A stretch of 64,000 nt of DNA from Alkalihalobacillus sp047302405 (GTDB lineage: Bacteria; Bacillota; Bacilli; Bacillales; Bacillaceae_D), in NCBI RefSeq assembly GCF_047302405.1, contig NZ_CP154853.1, positions 2,232,001-2,296,000 on the forward strand, in the 5' to 3' direction. The notes below the pieces were generated by a model, which had not been told where the DNA came from, searched no databases, and saw nothing but the letters and a program-made list of their open reading frames with translations. Position numbers and translations under genes: made by a program. This document shows positions 27,394-35,832 of the stretch, in pieces (positions within the stretch are counted from its first letter, which is position 1; every line of letters begins with the position of its first letter).

Positions 27394-27578
27394 TTCGGCT
27401 CACTCCTTTCTCTTCATAAAACTATGAATCTCAACAATAATGCTCCCCTTTTTGTAACTTTTATTCACTACCTTATTATAATGTACCTATCCACCTCACC
27501 AAAAGAAAAGAGATAAGATCTCCTACATGAGACCTATTCCTTCTATTCTATCCGATCTATCACTCTATAAAAAGTAAA

Positions 27579-28370
27579 TTACTCAAATTTTGATTGTTTA
27601 AACTGTTCCTCCATCGCTTTACCTACCGCATCTAACCAAACTTCTTCCTCTTTCGTAAAAAAATTCGGTATTTGAAAATTAGCCTCAGATATATCAAATT
27701 CTGCTTCGAATTTTTCAAATTGCTCAAGCAGTGCTTCTTTATCCTCAATGTTTCTTGTCATGATATCAGTCATTCGTATGACCACTTGAAATGCTTCATT
27801 AGTATTTGGAGCTATACCTTTTTTCATTAGTTCTTTTATAGTTGCTAACACATCAAGCATTTCCATATCGACTGCTTTTTGTTGTTCTTTTGGTAAATTA
27901 AACAACTGTTCAACTAACTCTCTAGGCAGATTCTCCTTCATCCACTCTTTTTGCTCTTGTTCATGTTCCATTTGATATAACAAGGCACTCAAAACGGTCC
28001 ATGTCACGGGCTTTCCTTCTTTAATTAAAGTTTGTACATGCTCTACCGCTTCAATAGCTTGATTTAATTCATCTCGCTTTTCCGTTAAGAGCTGATGCTG
28101 CATCGGAAGAGAATTTTCAAGTTTGGCTAAAGCATCCTCATCTTTTCCTAGCAACTCTTTAATTTCTTGAAGCGAGTACCCGATAAACTTCAAGGCTTGG
28201 ATTTGCTGCAGTTTCGCCAGTTCAACAAGTCCATACAGACGATGCCCTGTTTGATTTTGCTCAGTAGGTATAAGTAAGGCAATTTCCTCATAAAATCGTA
28301 GTGTCCTTACTGTGATCCCTGTTTTACGTCCAAATTCGCTAATCGTATAAGTTGGATTTCTCATACTCAT
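27579..28370 (-). CDS. MerR-family regulator with helical effector domain
   Basis: A 263-residue regulator. Residues 7-75 form the MerR winged helix (TISEFGRKTGITVRTLRFYEEIALL...HRLYG), followed by a dimerisation coil (about 80-115) and a helical C-terminal region of the TipAS-like kind that binds hydrophobic ligands. ATG follows GAAGGAG. Ligand and target are unknown; the divergent small membrane gene at 28544 is a possible target. Confidence 0.85.
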   Translation of the reverse strand: MSMRNPTYTISEFGRKTGITVRTLRFYEEIALLIPTEQNQTGHRLYGLVELAKLQQIQALKFIGYSLQEIKELLGKDEDALAKLENSLPMQHQLLTEKRDELNQAIEAVEHVQTLIKEGKPVTWTVLSALLYQMEHEQEQKEWMKENLPRELVEQLFNLPKEQQKAVDMEMLDVLATIKELMKKGIAPNTNEAFQVVIRMTDIMTRNIEDKEALLEQFEKFEAEFDISEANFQIPNFFTKEEEVWLDAVGKAMEEQFKQSKFE

Positions 28371-28543
28371 TCCAAATCACTCCTTCGTTCAATAGCTTAG
28401 TCTGTTGCTCATATATTTCTTGAGTTTCTCAACAGCCATAGCTAGATTGATGACCACCATTTCTTTTAGATTATCATGTGACGTAACGGAAGGCACAAGT
28501 GCTAATGAACCGTTTACAAAAATATGTGAGAGGGGGCTTTTTC

Positions 28544-28750
28544 TTGAGAAATTTACTTCCAGCCTTATTTATGTATGTAGTCGTCTGTATTTTTGCCGTT
28601 TTACTTCCAGCACCAGAAGGATATAACACTTTCTTTTGGAAATTAATTGTTGGTCAAGTATATGCGATTCCCGCTTTTATTATCGTCACCATCATTACTG
28701 TTTTTGTCATTAAGAGCAACAAATCCGTTGCAGACGAGGAAGATGAATAA
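28544..28750 (+). CDS. Small membrane protein divergent from MerR gene
   Basis: A 68-residue protein with two transmembrane helices (about 5-22 and 34-56) and an acidic tail. The TTG start is supported by GAGAGGGGG 7 bases upstream; a longer ATG frame begins 15 codons earlier without a site. Divergent from the MerR gene at 28370. Confidence 0.65.
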   Translation: MRNLLPALFMYVVVCIFAVLLPAPEGYNTFFWKLIVGQVYAIPAFIIVTIITVFVIKSNKSVADEEDE

Positions 28751-28753
28751 ACC

Positions 28754-29092
28754 TTAACAAAAACAGACTTGAAGCCTATTTCCATCTAAATCAAACAAGT
28801 CAAAAAAAGTATTCGCCCCCACTTGAACAATATCAGTAACGATAACATCTTGTTTCCTTAATTGACGATGTACTTTTTCTAAGTCACTAGAAAAAAAGAT
28901 TGGATAGACTGAAGCATTCGCTTTAACTTCTCCAACCTCGATTGTAAAGGGAACATGCGAGTTACCCACCTTTAAAATCGCATAATCGTCCTCGCGATTA
29001 ATGACGTTAAGCTTCAGTTTATCTGCATACCAGTTTAGCGAGTTGTCTAAGTCACTTACCGTCACACAAATCGTATCAATCCGGTCTAACAT
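28754..29092 (-). CDS. VOC (glyoxalase-like) family protein
   Basis: A 112-residue single-module VOC protein: IDTICVTVSDLDNSLNWYADKL at the N-terminus and FFDLFDLDGNRLQVC at the C-terminus, each part of a beta-alpha-beta unit. The ligand is unknown. Its start immediately follows the stop of the Nudix gene, so the two are co-transcribed. Confidence 0.8.
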   Translation of the reverse strand: MLDRIDTICVTVSDLDNSLNWYADKLKLNVINREDDYAILKVGNSHVPFTIEVGEVKANASVYPIFFSSDLEKVHRQLRKQDVIVTDIVQVGANTFFDLFDLDGNRLQVCFC

Positions 29093-29551
29093 TCACACCA
29101 CTCCAACAAAATGCTTTTCAAAATATCTTTTGGTTTCCTCATGCGTTAACAAGGCTACTACTTCACTTTTATCGACCAAACGAACAGAACTAATTTCACT
29201 ATCAATGGGTACGAGTGCTTCTTCTTCACCTTTAAACTCAACTAAAAACATCGTTGTTACTTGTTTTTGAAAGTCTATTTTTCTCTGAATCTCACTTGGA
29301 AAGACAAACTCAATTTTTTCATCAAATGACTTCATGATTTTATAACATTCAGAACCGGTTTCTTCTTTTAATTCACGTAAAATCGCCTCTTCTAGATTTC
29401 CATCCTCTTTCTCTACCTTTCCTTTCACAAAATCCCATTCACCTACAATCGCTTCTTTCCCGTTTTGCGTATTGATTTTGGTTTTATGAACGAGTAAAAA
29501 CTGTTCACCGTGATAGACTATCGCTCCGACTGCTTGTCTAATTTGAGTCAT
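29093..29551 (-). CDS. Nudix hydrolase
   Basis: A 152-residue Nudix protein. WDFVKGKVEKEDGN leads to the catalytic LRELKEETG with the metal-binding glutamates. The loop before the helix is two residues longer than the classical box. It probably hydrolyses a nucleoside diphosphate derivative, as MutT-like family members do. It lies between GNAT and VOC genes in a five-gene minus-strand run. Confidence 0.82.
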   Translation of the reverse strand: MTQIRQAVGAIVYHGEQFLLVHKTKINTQNGKEAIVGEWDFVKGKVEKEDGNLEEAILRELKEETGSECYKIMKSFDEKIEFVFPSEIQRKIDFQKQVTTMFLVEFKGEEEALVPIDSEISSVRLVDKSEVVALLTHEETKRYFEKHFVGVV

Positions 29552-29561
29552 ATGTTCCTCC

Positions 29562-30017
29562 TCAGAGTACCTTTTTGCTAAAATGAGTCATTGAAAATTG
29601 CTCAGTTATGACTTGCTTGCTGATTTCCTCAAATCCATTTTTCTTGTAAAAACGTATAGCAGGCTCATTCCTTGTTCCTGTTGAAACGGTGATGATCTCA
29701 AGTCCGTCCATTTTTTTCTCAACATAAACAAGAAGTGCTTGGGCAATGCCTTTTTTAAAATGTCTTGGATGTGTAACGAGCTTGTGAATGTCGAGCACTC
29801 CCCTTGTCCATTTGCATGTAATAAATCCACAAAGCTCGTCACCTTGAAAATAACCATAATAGGTTTCCTTTGATTGCTGCAATTGATCAAGCGTTTCTTG
29901 GAGCGGAGGTATTTGCTCAAAATTAGTGAGCTCAGCTTCAACCTGATAAGCCGCCTTTTGTAACTTCAAAGCAGCTTCCGCCTGAAGTTTATCTTTAATA
30001 TCGATTAATTTAATCAT
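29562..30017 (-). CDS. GNAT N-acetyltransferase
   Basis: A 151-residue GNAT protein with the acetyl-CoA loop HPRHFKKGIAQALLVYVE after a DIHKLVTH strand, and the closing NEPAIRFYKKNGFEE. It overlaps the kinase-like gene by 8 bases and precedes the Nudix gene by 10. Acceptor unknown. Confidence 0.85.
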   Translation of the reverse strand: MIKLIDIKDKLQAEAALKLQKAAYQVEAELTNFEQIPPLQETLDQLQQSKETYYGYFQGDELCGFITCKWTRGVLDIHKLVTHPRHFKKGIAQALLVYVEKKMDGLEIITVSTGTRNEPAIRFYKKNGFEEISKQVITEQFSMTHFSKKVL

Positions 30018-30879
30018 GGTCCAACGCTGCCTCCCACTTACCCGCTAGCTGTCTGAGTGATTCGAAACGATTTTGGCGGTCTTTCTCCACTGCTTTTTTC
30101 ATCACTTCAAATAAAGGCTCACTCGCTTCCCACTTAGCAAATGAACGATCCAGTTCTCCGCCTAATAAACAAAAAGCCATTGCGCCGATATTAAATACAT
30201 TCGTTCTGCCATCAATTTCACTCCCTAATTGAAACTCCTCTGGAGACATAAATCTTGAAGAACCCCATAAGCGACCAAGATGATTAATAAAAGGTTTTTG
30301 CTGGTAATAATCGATGTCACAAATTTTCAGCTGCTTTTGCTGAAAATCATACATAAGGCTGCCATCATAAAAATCAATCGCAACATAACCCTTTTCCTCA
30401 ACACGAACATGAAACTGAATGATTTGACTCATCACCTTAATTCTTTCAAATACGGCGAGTTGTTTGAACCGATAAAAAGGAGATTGCGGATTGGTATACT
30501 TTTCTGTTTTAGAAAATTCACCTTGAGGATACAAACCCTCACCTTCAAACCATTCAAATATAAGAATATACCCTTGACCGATTTCACCATAATCAATTAA
30601 TTGAACTAACAATGGATGTTTTAACGTTTCATAAATAGGAACGGATTCTTTTAACTTCCGAATCGCTTCCCCCATATCACCAGAAAACCTCAGTGTGTTT
30701 GCCCCTGCATATTTGATAAAACATTTCTTCCCTGCTTTTTTTACACCAAAACAAATATTTCCAGAATCCTGCTGTTCAAATACGTTAAATACTTCTCCAT
30801 AATTTGTAATCCAGCTAAAATCATGATCTTCCTTTAATTGAAATTCGAATCCATTAATTGCTAAAGAGACGTGATTCAT
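30010..30879 (-). CDS. Protein-kinase-like protein
   Basis: A 289-residue kinase fold. Lys56 in CFIKYAG is the likely ATP-binding lysine, the hinge reads LIFEWFEGEGL (about 106-116), the catalytic loop is the divergent AIDFYDGS (about 167-174) instead of HRDxxxxN, DID at 188-190 replaces DFG, and a SPEEF stands at the APE position. It resembles aminoglycoside or small-molecule kinases and Hanks kinases alike. Activity is uncertain. It is coupled to a GNAT gene. Confidence 0.75.
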   Translation of the reverse strand: MNHVSLAINGFEFQLKEDHDFSWITNYGEVFNVFEQQDSGNICFGVKKAGKKCFIKYAGANTLRFSGDMGEAIRKLKESVPIYETLKHPLLVQLIDYGEIGQGYILIFEWFEGEGLYPQGEFSKTEKYTNPQSPFYRFKQLAVFERIKVMSQIIQFHVRVEEKGYVAIDFYDGSLMYDFQQKQLKICDIDYYQQKPFINHLGRLWGSSRFMSPEEFQLGSEIDGRTNVFNIGAMAFCLLGGELDRSFAKWEASEPLFEVMKKAVEKDRQNRFESLRQLAGKWEAALDHD

Positions 30880-30916
30880 GCTCTTCTCCCTTCATCTGTT
30901 CATTACTATGTACGGC

Positions 30917-31204
30917 TTACCATTCATAACTGGCTGGATCTTTCTTGTAATCTCTCAATTCTTTTTTATACTGAAACATTCTAAAAATAAACGCAGTCCA
31001 AATACCCCCAATGACAATCATAAGTGGGGCGATAATAGCAGAAAATAGACCTATTCTATTATAATAGCCATCGATTATATCCATCCATAATCCACCATAC
31101 ACACCAATGCCAATAAAGGTCATAAGAATTGGAAGAGTAACTCCTGGTTTATACGTTTTTTTAAGTAGCCTAAGAGCTTCTTCTGTATTGAGTTTTTGAT
31201 TCAT
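30917..31204 (-). CDS. Small membrane protein
   Basis: A 95-residue protein with a short charged N-terminus, two hydrophobic helices (about 24-45 and 53-75) and a charged tail (YKKELRDYKKDPASYEW). AAGGAG-type site not obvious; the ATG is the first of the frame. Family not recognised. Confidence 0.6.
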   Translation of the reverse strand: MNQKLNTEEALRLLKKTYKPGVTLPILMTFIGIGVYGGLWMDIIDGYYNRIGLFSAIIAPLMIVIGGIWTAFIFRMFQYKKELRDYKKDPASYEW

Positions 31205-31308
31205 TTTCAGTCCCCATAAACATAGCCTAAAATAGTTAACTAGATAATTCCCTTGTTAGCTCACCATGACATAGGCTACATCATGTCCTCCTTTCCTGTA
31301 TGTTCATC

Positions 31309-32247
31309 TTAAATATTCACCTCATAAGTCTTAAGGAAAGAGGCTAACCCCTCTTTATGCCCCCTCCCTTCTTTTGTATGCTCAATCGATTGTCCATTTT
31401 TTAAAGGCAATCTTCCGTAAATTTTCCCGGACTGAATCAAAATACCTTCACCTGTAACAGTCTCAGAGATATTGATTTTGTTCGGTTCAAATAATAACGT
31501 ATCGATAATTTTTTTTACCTTTGGATTGGGCGATTCGAGAAGCTTTGCAGTCACCTCAGAATCAATATAAAAAGGAAAATCGACTTCTGGTTCAGGCCAA
31601 TGGAGCTTAACCGCTTCTGCTAATAAACGGTCGACAGCTAACAGCAGTGGCGATAACATCAGTTGATGATCTTTGTAAATCAGTTCAAGTAAATAACTAA
31701 CTGTTGCGTCATCGGTACTGATTCCTTCATTTGAACAGCTTATTTTTTCTAAAAGGGAAAAGACAGATTGATGAAGAGTACCGTTCATATAATTATCGCG
31801 TAAAAAGCTATCTAAATGGTCAAGCCCAAGTACTTTCTCACTTCCCATTAATGGAGATTGTGAATCAAGTAGTTGAATCATATCGTCTGGTTGAAGGTTT
31901 ATTTTGTTTAAGATCTCGGCAATTTCGTTGCTTTGTATGTACTGATTCGTTAGTTGATGGTGATTAAACTTAAGAGTTCGTTCGACGGCGTGTGAAAAAG
32001 GTAAATGTCCGATATCATGAAGAATCGCCGCTGCTCGCAGTGCTAAATCATTAGGAAAGAAATGAAGAACAAGTTTCCAAACCCCGACTGTATGCTCAAA
32101 ACGTGAATGAGTTACGGAAGAAACGAGAGCTCCTCCCCCATAGTGAGCTAAATGCTTTAAACGCCTGACATACCTTGAAGAAAAAAGTTCGTTTTCCCAA
32201 TCTAGTGGTTGTATATGAGGATAGAGGGGTTCATTAATCGCTATCAT
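31309..32247 (-). CDS. HD-domain phosphohydrolase
   Basis: A 312-residue HD-superfamily protein. HSRFEHTVG and ILHDIGHLPFSHAVE supply the metal-binding His and His-Asp, and LDHLDSFLRDN gives the later Asp, as in dNTP-triphosphohydrolase-like proteins. ATG 32247 is chosen because AAGGAG is 5 bases upstream; a frame beginning 33 codons earlier has no ribosome site. The substrate is unknown; nucleotides are likely. Confidence 0.85.
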   Translation of the reverse strand: MIAINEPLYPHIQPLDWENELFSSRYVRRLKHLAHYGGGALVSSVTHSRFEHTVGVWKLVLHFFPNDLALRAAAILHDIGHLPFSHAVERTLKFNHHQLTNQYIQSNEIAEILNKINLQPDDMIQLLDSQSPLMGSEKVLGLDHLDSFLRDNYMNGTLHQSVFSLLEKISCSNEGISTDDATVSYLLELIYKDHQLMLSPLLLAVDRLLAEAVKLHWPEPEVDFPFYIDSEVTAKLLESPNPKVKKIIDTLLFEPNKINISETVTGEGILIQSGKIYGRLPLKNGQSIEHTKEGRGHKEGLASFLKTYEVNI

Positions 32248-32389
32248 ATCGGCTCCTTCATTATCCGAATTGGAAGAATATTCATTATAACAATGGATCT
32301 TATTTTGTGTAAATAGTCTATCGTTATTTCTATATGACTCTTTCAAGTTCGTCTCTTCTGAAACACTTTTTGATGAATTGGTTATTTTA

Positions 32390-32551
32390 TTAATCCGGTA
32401 AAAGTAAACCCATAATTACATAAGCAACAAGTGAAATAGGAAGTACAATAAATAAAATTCTGACGAGAAAAGATGATACATTATAATATTCTGCAATTCC
32501 CCCACACACGCCAAGTATAACTCTGTCATCATATGATTTTCTTAACCTCAT
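32390..32551 (-). CDS. PspC-domain protein (short)
   Basis: A 53-residue protein missing from simple length-filtered calls. It begins MRLRKSYDDRVILGVCGGIA, the typical PspC opening, continues with EYYNVSSFLVRILF and a hydrophobic segment, and ends in LLLPD. AAGGGGAATGG lies before the ATG. PspC domains act in phage-shock and envelope-stress responses at the membrane; the role of this stand-alone form is unknown. Confidence 0.8.
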   Translation of the reverse strand: MRLRKSYDDRVILGVCGGIAEYYNVSSFLVRILFIVLPISLVAYVIMGLLLPD

Positions 32552-32700
32552 AACCATTCCCCTTCCCTTTTTAAACTTCTCTTTTGATTTACGTAATCAA
32601 TGTTAGAAAGGTTGCATTTTTTCATTCATTCACAAAAAACAAGACACCCCGTGAGGTACCACTACCTTACAGAATGCTCGTTCATAATATCTAAAAAAAG

Positions 32701-32928
32701 CTACTTTTTGGATGCTTTTATAATAAATGTTGCGGGAATGAACTGTGCTTTTTCCATCGAATACCACTTATTAGGTTGTGTCAGCGTATGTTCATTTGGT
32801 AAAGCTACATCATCAATTACCTTATCAATCGTAAACCCTGTTTCGATCAACGTATTAATATATGTACTAAGTTTACGGTGATAAATGACGACCTCTTGAT
32901 GCCAAGCCTCATTTAATTCTGGTCCTTC
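32701..32928 (-). pseudogene. C-terminal remnant of a class I SAM methyltransferase
   Basis: A 75-residue frame with stops upstream and no start reads EGPELNEAWHQEVVIYHRKL, STYINTLIETGF and, at the end, KWYSMEKAQFIPATFIIKAS. This is the end of a UbiE-like methyltransferase (HRPLS-T-I-ALIE-GF pattern and the terminal FIIKA). The catalytic N-terminal two-thirds are gone. Confidence 0.7.
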
Positions 32929-32982
32929 TTATTAAAAAGTCTTAAGTACCTTTTCCTACTTTATGAAAACAGAGCCTATGTC

Positions 32983-33025
32983 CAAGCACGTTTTCTCTCT
33001 TTTTTAATATGCTTTAACGTGCTTG
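32983..33025. terminator. Inverted repeat before the lipoprotein gene
   Basis: CAAGCACGTT (32983-32992) and AACGTGCTTG (33016-33025) are perfect inverse copies with a 23-base, T-rich loop. It could be a weak terminator or an operator for the gene at 33083. Confidence 0.4.
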
Positions 33026-33082
33026 TTAATTTATGAGGCTACATTACAAATGGCTTTCACCTATTTTAAGGGAGGAATTTAC

Positions 33083-33823
33083 TTGAGGAATATATGGTTC
33101 AAAACAGCGATTACTATTTCAACCATGCTTTTCTTTACAACTGGATGTAATTCCATAACAAAAGAAAATCTATTGGATGAAATGAATGAAACAGCCGAAA
33201 CAATTGAAACCTATATGGTAGAAAATACGATTTCAGTACAAGTGACAGAGACAAATGGACATGTTCAGGATTACGGGGGACTGACCGTCCAAGGACAAAT
33301 TGACCTTAAGGAAAGCAAAGGCTTTATTGAGATGCACGAGGATTATATTACAGAGCAATATGAAACCTTTGCTTACTTTAATGGTGATGAGCATTTTGTG
33401 AACTGGCTCGGAAATGGTTGGTATCCAGAGAGTTGGACGACCGAGCAAATGCATTTCTATTTTCTTACAGATTACAATCTTGTCGTGGACGCGATTAATA
33501 GTATCACGGTTCCGATAAATGCGAACTATGAAGAGACAAGGGACTACTATTTACTTAACTACACGGAATATAACGCCGAAGCCTTCGAAAAATTCGCCCA
33601 AATTTTAGGGTTTGACTTATACGAAGATGTCATTAAAGAGATGCATCTAACCATGCAATTTCAGAAAAAGCCATTCGCTCTCCAAAAACTTGAATTCACC
33701 TTAATTGAAGAAGCAAACGGGGTCACAAGAGAAGCCGTTATGGAAATCGAATTCCAGCGAGTTAATGAAGATTTTGAAATCGAAGTACCGTATGACATTA
33801 TAGGTGAAGAAGATCAATTATAA
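33083..33823 (+). CDS. Lipoprotein of unknown function
   Basis: A 246-residue lipoprotein. The TTG start is preceded by GGGAGGAATTTAC; signal peptide with lipobox TTGC follows. The acidic mature part has alternating beta strands (GLTVQGQIDLKESKGFIEM, YFNGDEHFVNW) and a helix, reminiscent of LolA/LppX-type lipid-binding beta shells and the Bacillus DUF6612 lipoproteins; this assignment is tentative. Ends with its own terminator. Confidence 0.72.
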   Translation: MRNIWFKTAITISTMLFFTTGCNSITKENLLDEMNETAETIETYMVENTISVQVTETNGHVQDYGGLTVQGQIDLKESKGFIEMHEDYITEQYETFAYFNGDEHFVNWLGNGWYPESWTTEQMHFYFLTDYNLVVDAINSITVPINANYEETRDYYLLNYTEYNAEAFEKFAQILGFDLYEDVIKEMHLTMQFQKKPFALQKLEFTLIEEANGVTREAVMEIEFQRVNEDFEIEVPYDIIGEEDQL

Positions 33824-33830
33824 TGGTAAA

Positions 33831-33870
33831 ACAGGCTACTAATTAAATCTTTTAGTAGCTTGTTCTCTTA
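33831..33870 (+). terminator. Terminator after the lipoprotein gene
   Basis: ACAGGCTACTAA and TTAGTAGCTTGT pair with a 8-base loop and lead into TCTCTTATCT. Confidence 0.7.
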
Positions 33871-33952
33871 TCTAGCTTAATAGCTTTAATGAAGAACGTT
33901 CATCTCAATCAATATTTCGAGACATAAATACGCTCAAACTCCTCCTTCTCAT

Positions 33953-34228
33953 TTAAACAAGTATCATTAACCATGCGATCCATAGTGGTAGTATCATGAT
34001 GATAACCGCCTTTAATATCGTCATCCCTTCATACCCTTTCAGCTTTAAAAGAAAGGCTGTCACGATTATATAAACGGGGTGAAAAGAAGTCATTGCGACC
34101 ATCGAAATCACCACCGTAGCCGGACGTATTTCAACGATTGAAGAAATAAAAAACAGCACTAAACTATTTTCCAAGATAAACACAATCGCATAACTTAACC
34201 AGAACACTTTCGGTAATGGTTGATTCAT
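33953..34228 (-). CDS. Small three-helix membrane protein
   Basis: A 91-residue membrane protein with three hydrophobic helices. The ATG at 34228 is chosen because AAAGGAG is 7 bases upstream; the longer frame adds only a charged tail. No family recognised. Confidence 0.6.
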   Translation of the reverse strand: MNQPLPKVFWLSYAIVFILENSLVLFFISSIVEIRPATVVISMVAMTSFHPVYIIVTAFLLKLKGYEGMTILKAVIIMILPLWIAWLMILV

Positions 34229-34411
34229 CCTATTGCTCCTTTCCTTTGCTCTATCTCTTTTTTTGTTTGCTGTTTGCAAGGGGAATCGTTTGGGTAACGC
34301 TCATTCTCCTTTTTCACACACCAAATGCGGCAAAAAATCCACAATGTCCCAATTTTGCACAAACACATCCTTACTATTCGCTGTAAATCACGCTTTCTCC
34401 TGTTTTTCCCA

Positions 34412-34441
34412 ACAAAAAAAGAAGCAGCTCACAAGAACTAC
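34412..34441 (-). terminator. Terminator of the gluconate operon
   Basis: On the minus strand AGTAGTTC and GAGCTGCT form eight pairs (two G-U) around TTGT and are followed by TCTTTTTTT. Confidence 0.75.
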
Positions 34442-34458
34442 TCCTCCAATAATTAATT

Positions 34459-35808
34459 TTACACAAATAAACTTAAAAGCAAAACAAACGCTAAACCACT
34501 AATCGAAATAACCGTTTCTAGTACTGTCCATGTCGCAAATGTCTCTTTGATCGTTAATCCAAAAGATTCTTTAATAATCCAGAAACCGGTATCGTTCACA
34601 TGTGAAGCGATAATACTACCTGCACCTGTTGCAAGTACCATTAAAGCAAGGTTGACATCAGATCCTTGCATCATTGGAATAACGAGACCCGCCGTCGTTA
34701 AGGCAGCGACGGTTGCCGACCCTTGAGCAACTCGTAGAACAGCGGCAATAAGCCAAGCTAAAATAAGAGGAGAAATCGTGCTTCCTTCAAAAATAACTGC
34801 GACATAATCACCGACACCACCATCAATTAATACTTGCTTTAAAGCACCACCGGCTCCGATAATCAACAGCATCATTCCAATTGTTTTAATGGAATTTTCA
34901 GCTGACTTCATAACCTCTTTCATTGGGATGTTTCTTGCCACTCCCATCGTATAAATCGCAAGTAAGACGGATAATAACATAACAGTTGTTGGAGCACCAA
35001 TCATCGCAATTGCATCAAAAAACCAACTCGCCCCAGCAATCGTTTCTTCTAACAAGGATACAACGGTAGCTGCCGCCATTAAAATAACTGGGAATAAAGC
35101 GGTAAATGCACTAATTCCAAATCCAGGTGTATCTTCTAATTTAAACTGCTTCGCATCGCCAATTTCAGTCATACTTCCCCCACCCATTTTTTCAAAGGCT
35201 GATGGAATGTATTTTTTGGCCACCTTTGTAAAGAGTGGACCTGCAATAATTGTCGTCGGAATCGCAATAATAAATCCATACAATAAGACCATCCCAACAT
35301 TTGCTCCAAATTCTTGTGATATAACAGTCGGGCCAGGATGTGGTGGTAAAAAGCCATGGGTAACCGATAAGGCTGCTACCATTGGAAGCCCTAAATATAA
35401 AATCGGCATTTTAACTTGTTTCGCAATTTGATATATGATTGGAATTAATAAAACCAATCCAACTTCAAAAAACAACGCAATACCAATAATAAAGGAAGCG
35501 ACCACAACTGCCCATTGGATATTTTTTTCACCAAATTTATGTATTAATGTCATCGCAATTCGCTGGGCCCCACCAGCATCTGCAATTAATTTACCGAGGA
35601 TAGCTCCTAAACCAAATACAAGGGCAATTCCTCCTAATGTTCCACCCATACCTGATTCAATCGATTTAACGATATCAGCTAAAGGCATTCCAAGTGCTAA
35701 AGCAATAAAAAACGCGACAACAATTAATGAAATAAACGTATTAATCTTAAACTTCATAATTAAGATTAACAAAACCACAACACCTAATGCGACAATTAAT
35801 AAAGGCAT
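34459..35808 (-). CDS. gntP: Gluconate:H+ symporter, GntP family
   Basis: A 449-residue permease with about twelve hydrophobic segments. GntP features: MGGTLGGIALVFGLGAILGKL near residue 55, HGFLPPHPGPTVI near 150, and HVNDTGFWIIKE near the C-terminus. It imports gluconate with protons. It follows the kinase gene by 24 bases in the order gntK-gntP as in B. subtilis; no gntR or gntZ is adjacent. Confidence 0.94.
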   Translation of the reverse strand: MPLLIVALGVVVLLILIMKFKINTFISLIVVAFFIALALGMPLADIVKSIESGMGGTLGGIALVFGLGAILGKLIADAGGAQRIAMTLIHKFGEKNIQWAVVVASFIIGIALFFEVGLVLLIPIIYQIAKQVKMPILYLGLPMVAALSVTHGFLPPHPGPTVISQEFGANVGMVLLYGFIIAIPTTIIAGPLFTKVAKKYIPSAFEKMGGGSMTEIGDAKQFKLEDTPGFGISAFTALFPVILMAAATVVSLLEETIAGASWFFDAIAMIGAPTTVMLLSVLLAIYTMGVARNIPMKEVMKSAENSIKTIGMMLLIIGAGGALKQVLIDGGVGDYVAVIFEGSTISPLILAWLIAAVLRVAQGSATVAALTTAGLVIPMMQGSDVNLALMVLATGAGSIIASHVNDTGFWIIKESFGLTIKETFATWTVLETVISISGLAFVLLLSLFV

Positions 35809-35832
35809 TTTCTCACTTCCCCAAGTAAAAGA

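Noticed and set aside
32600..32881. Plus-strand 93-residue frame
   Set aside because: It is antisense to the methyltransferase remnant, which has clear family motifs.
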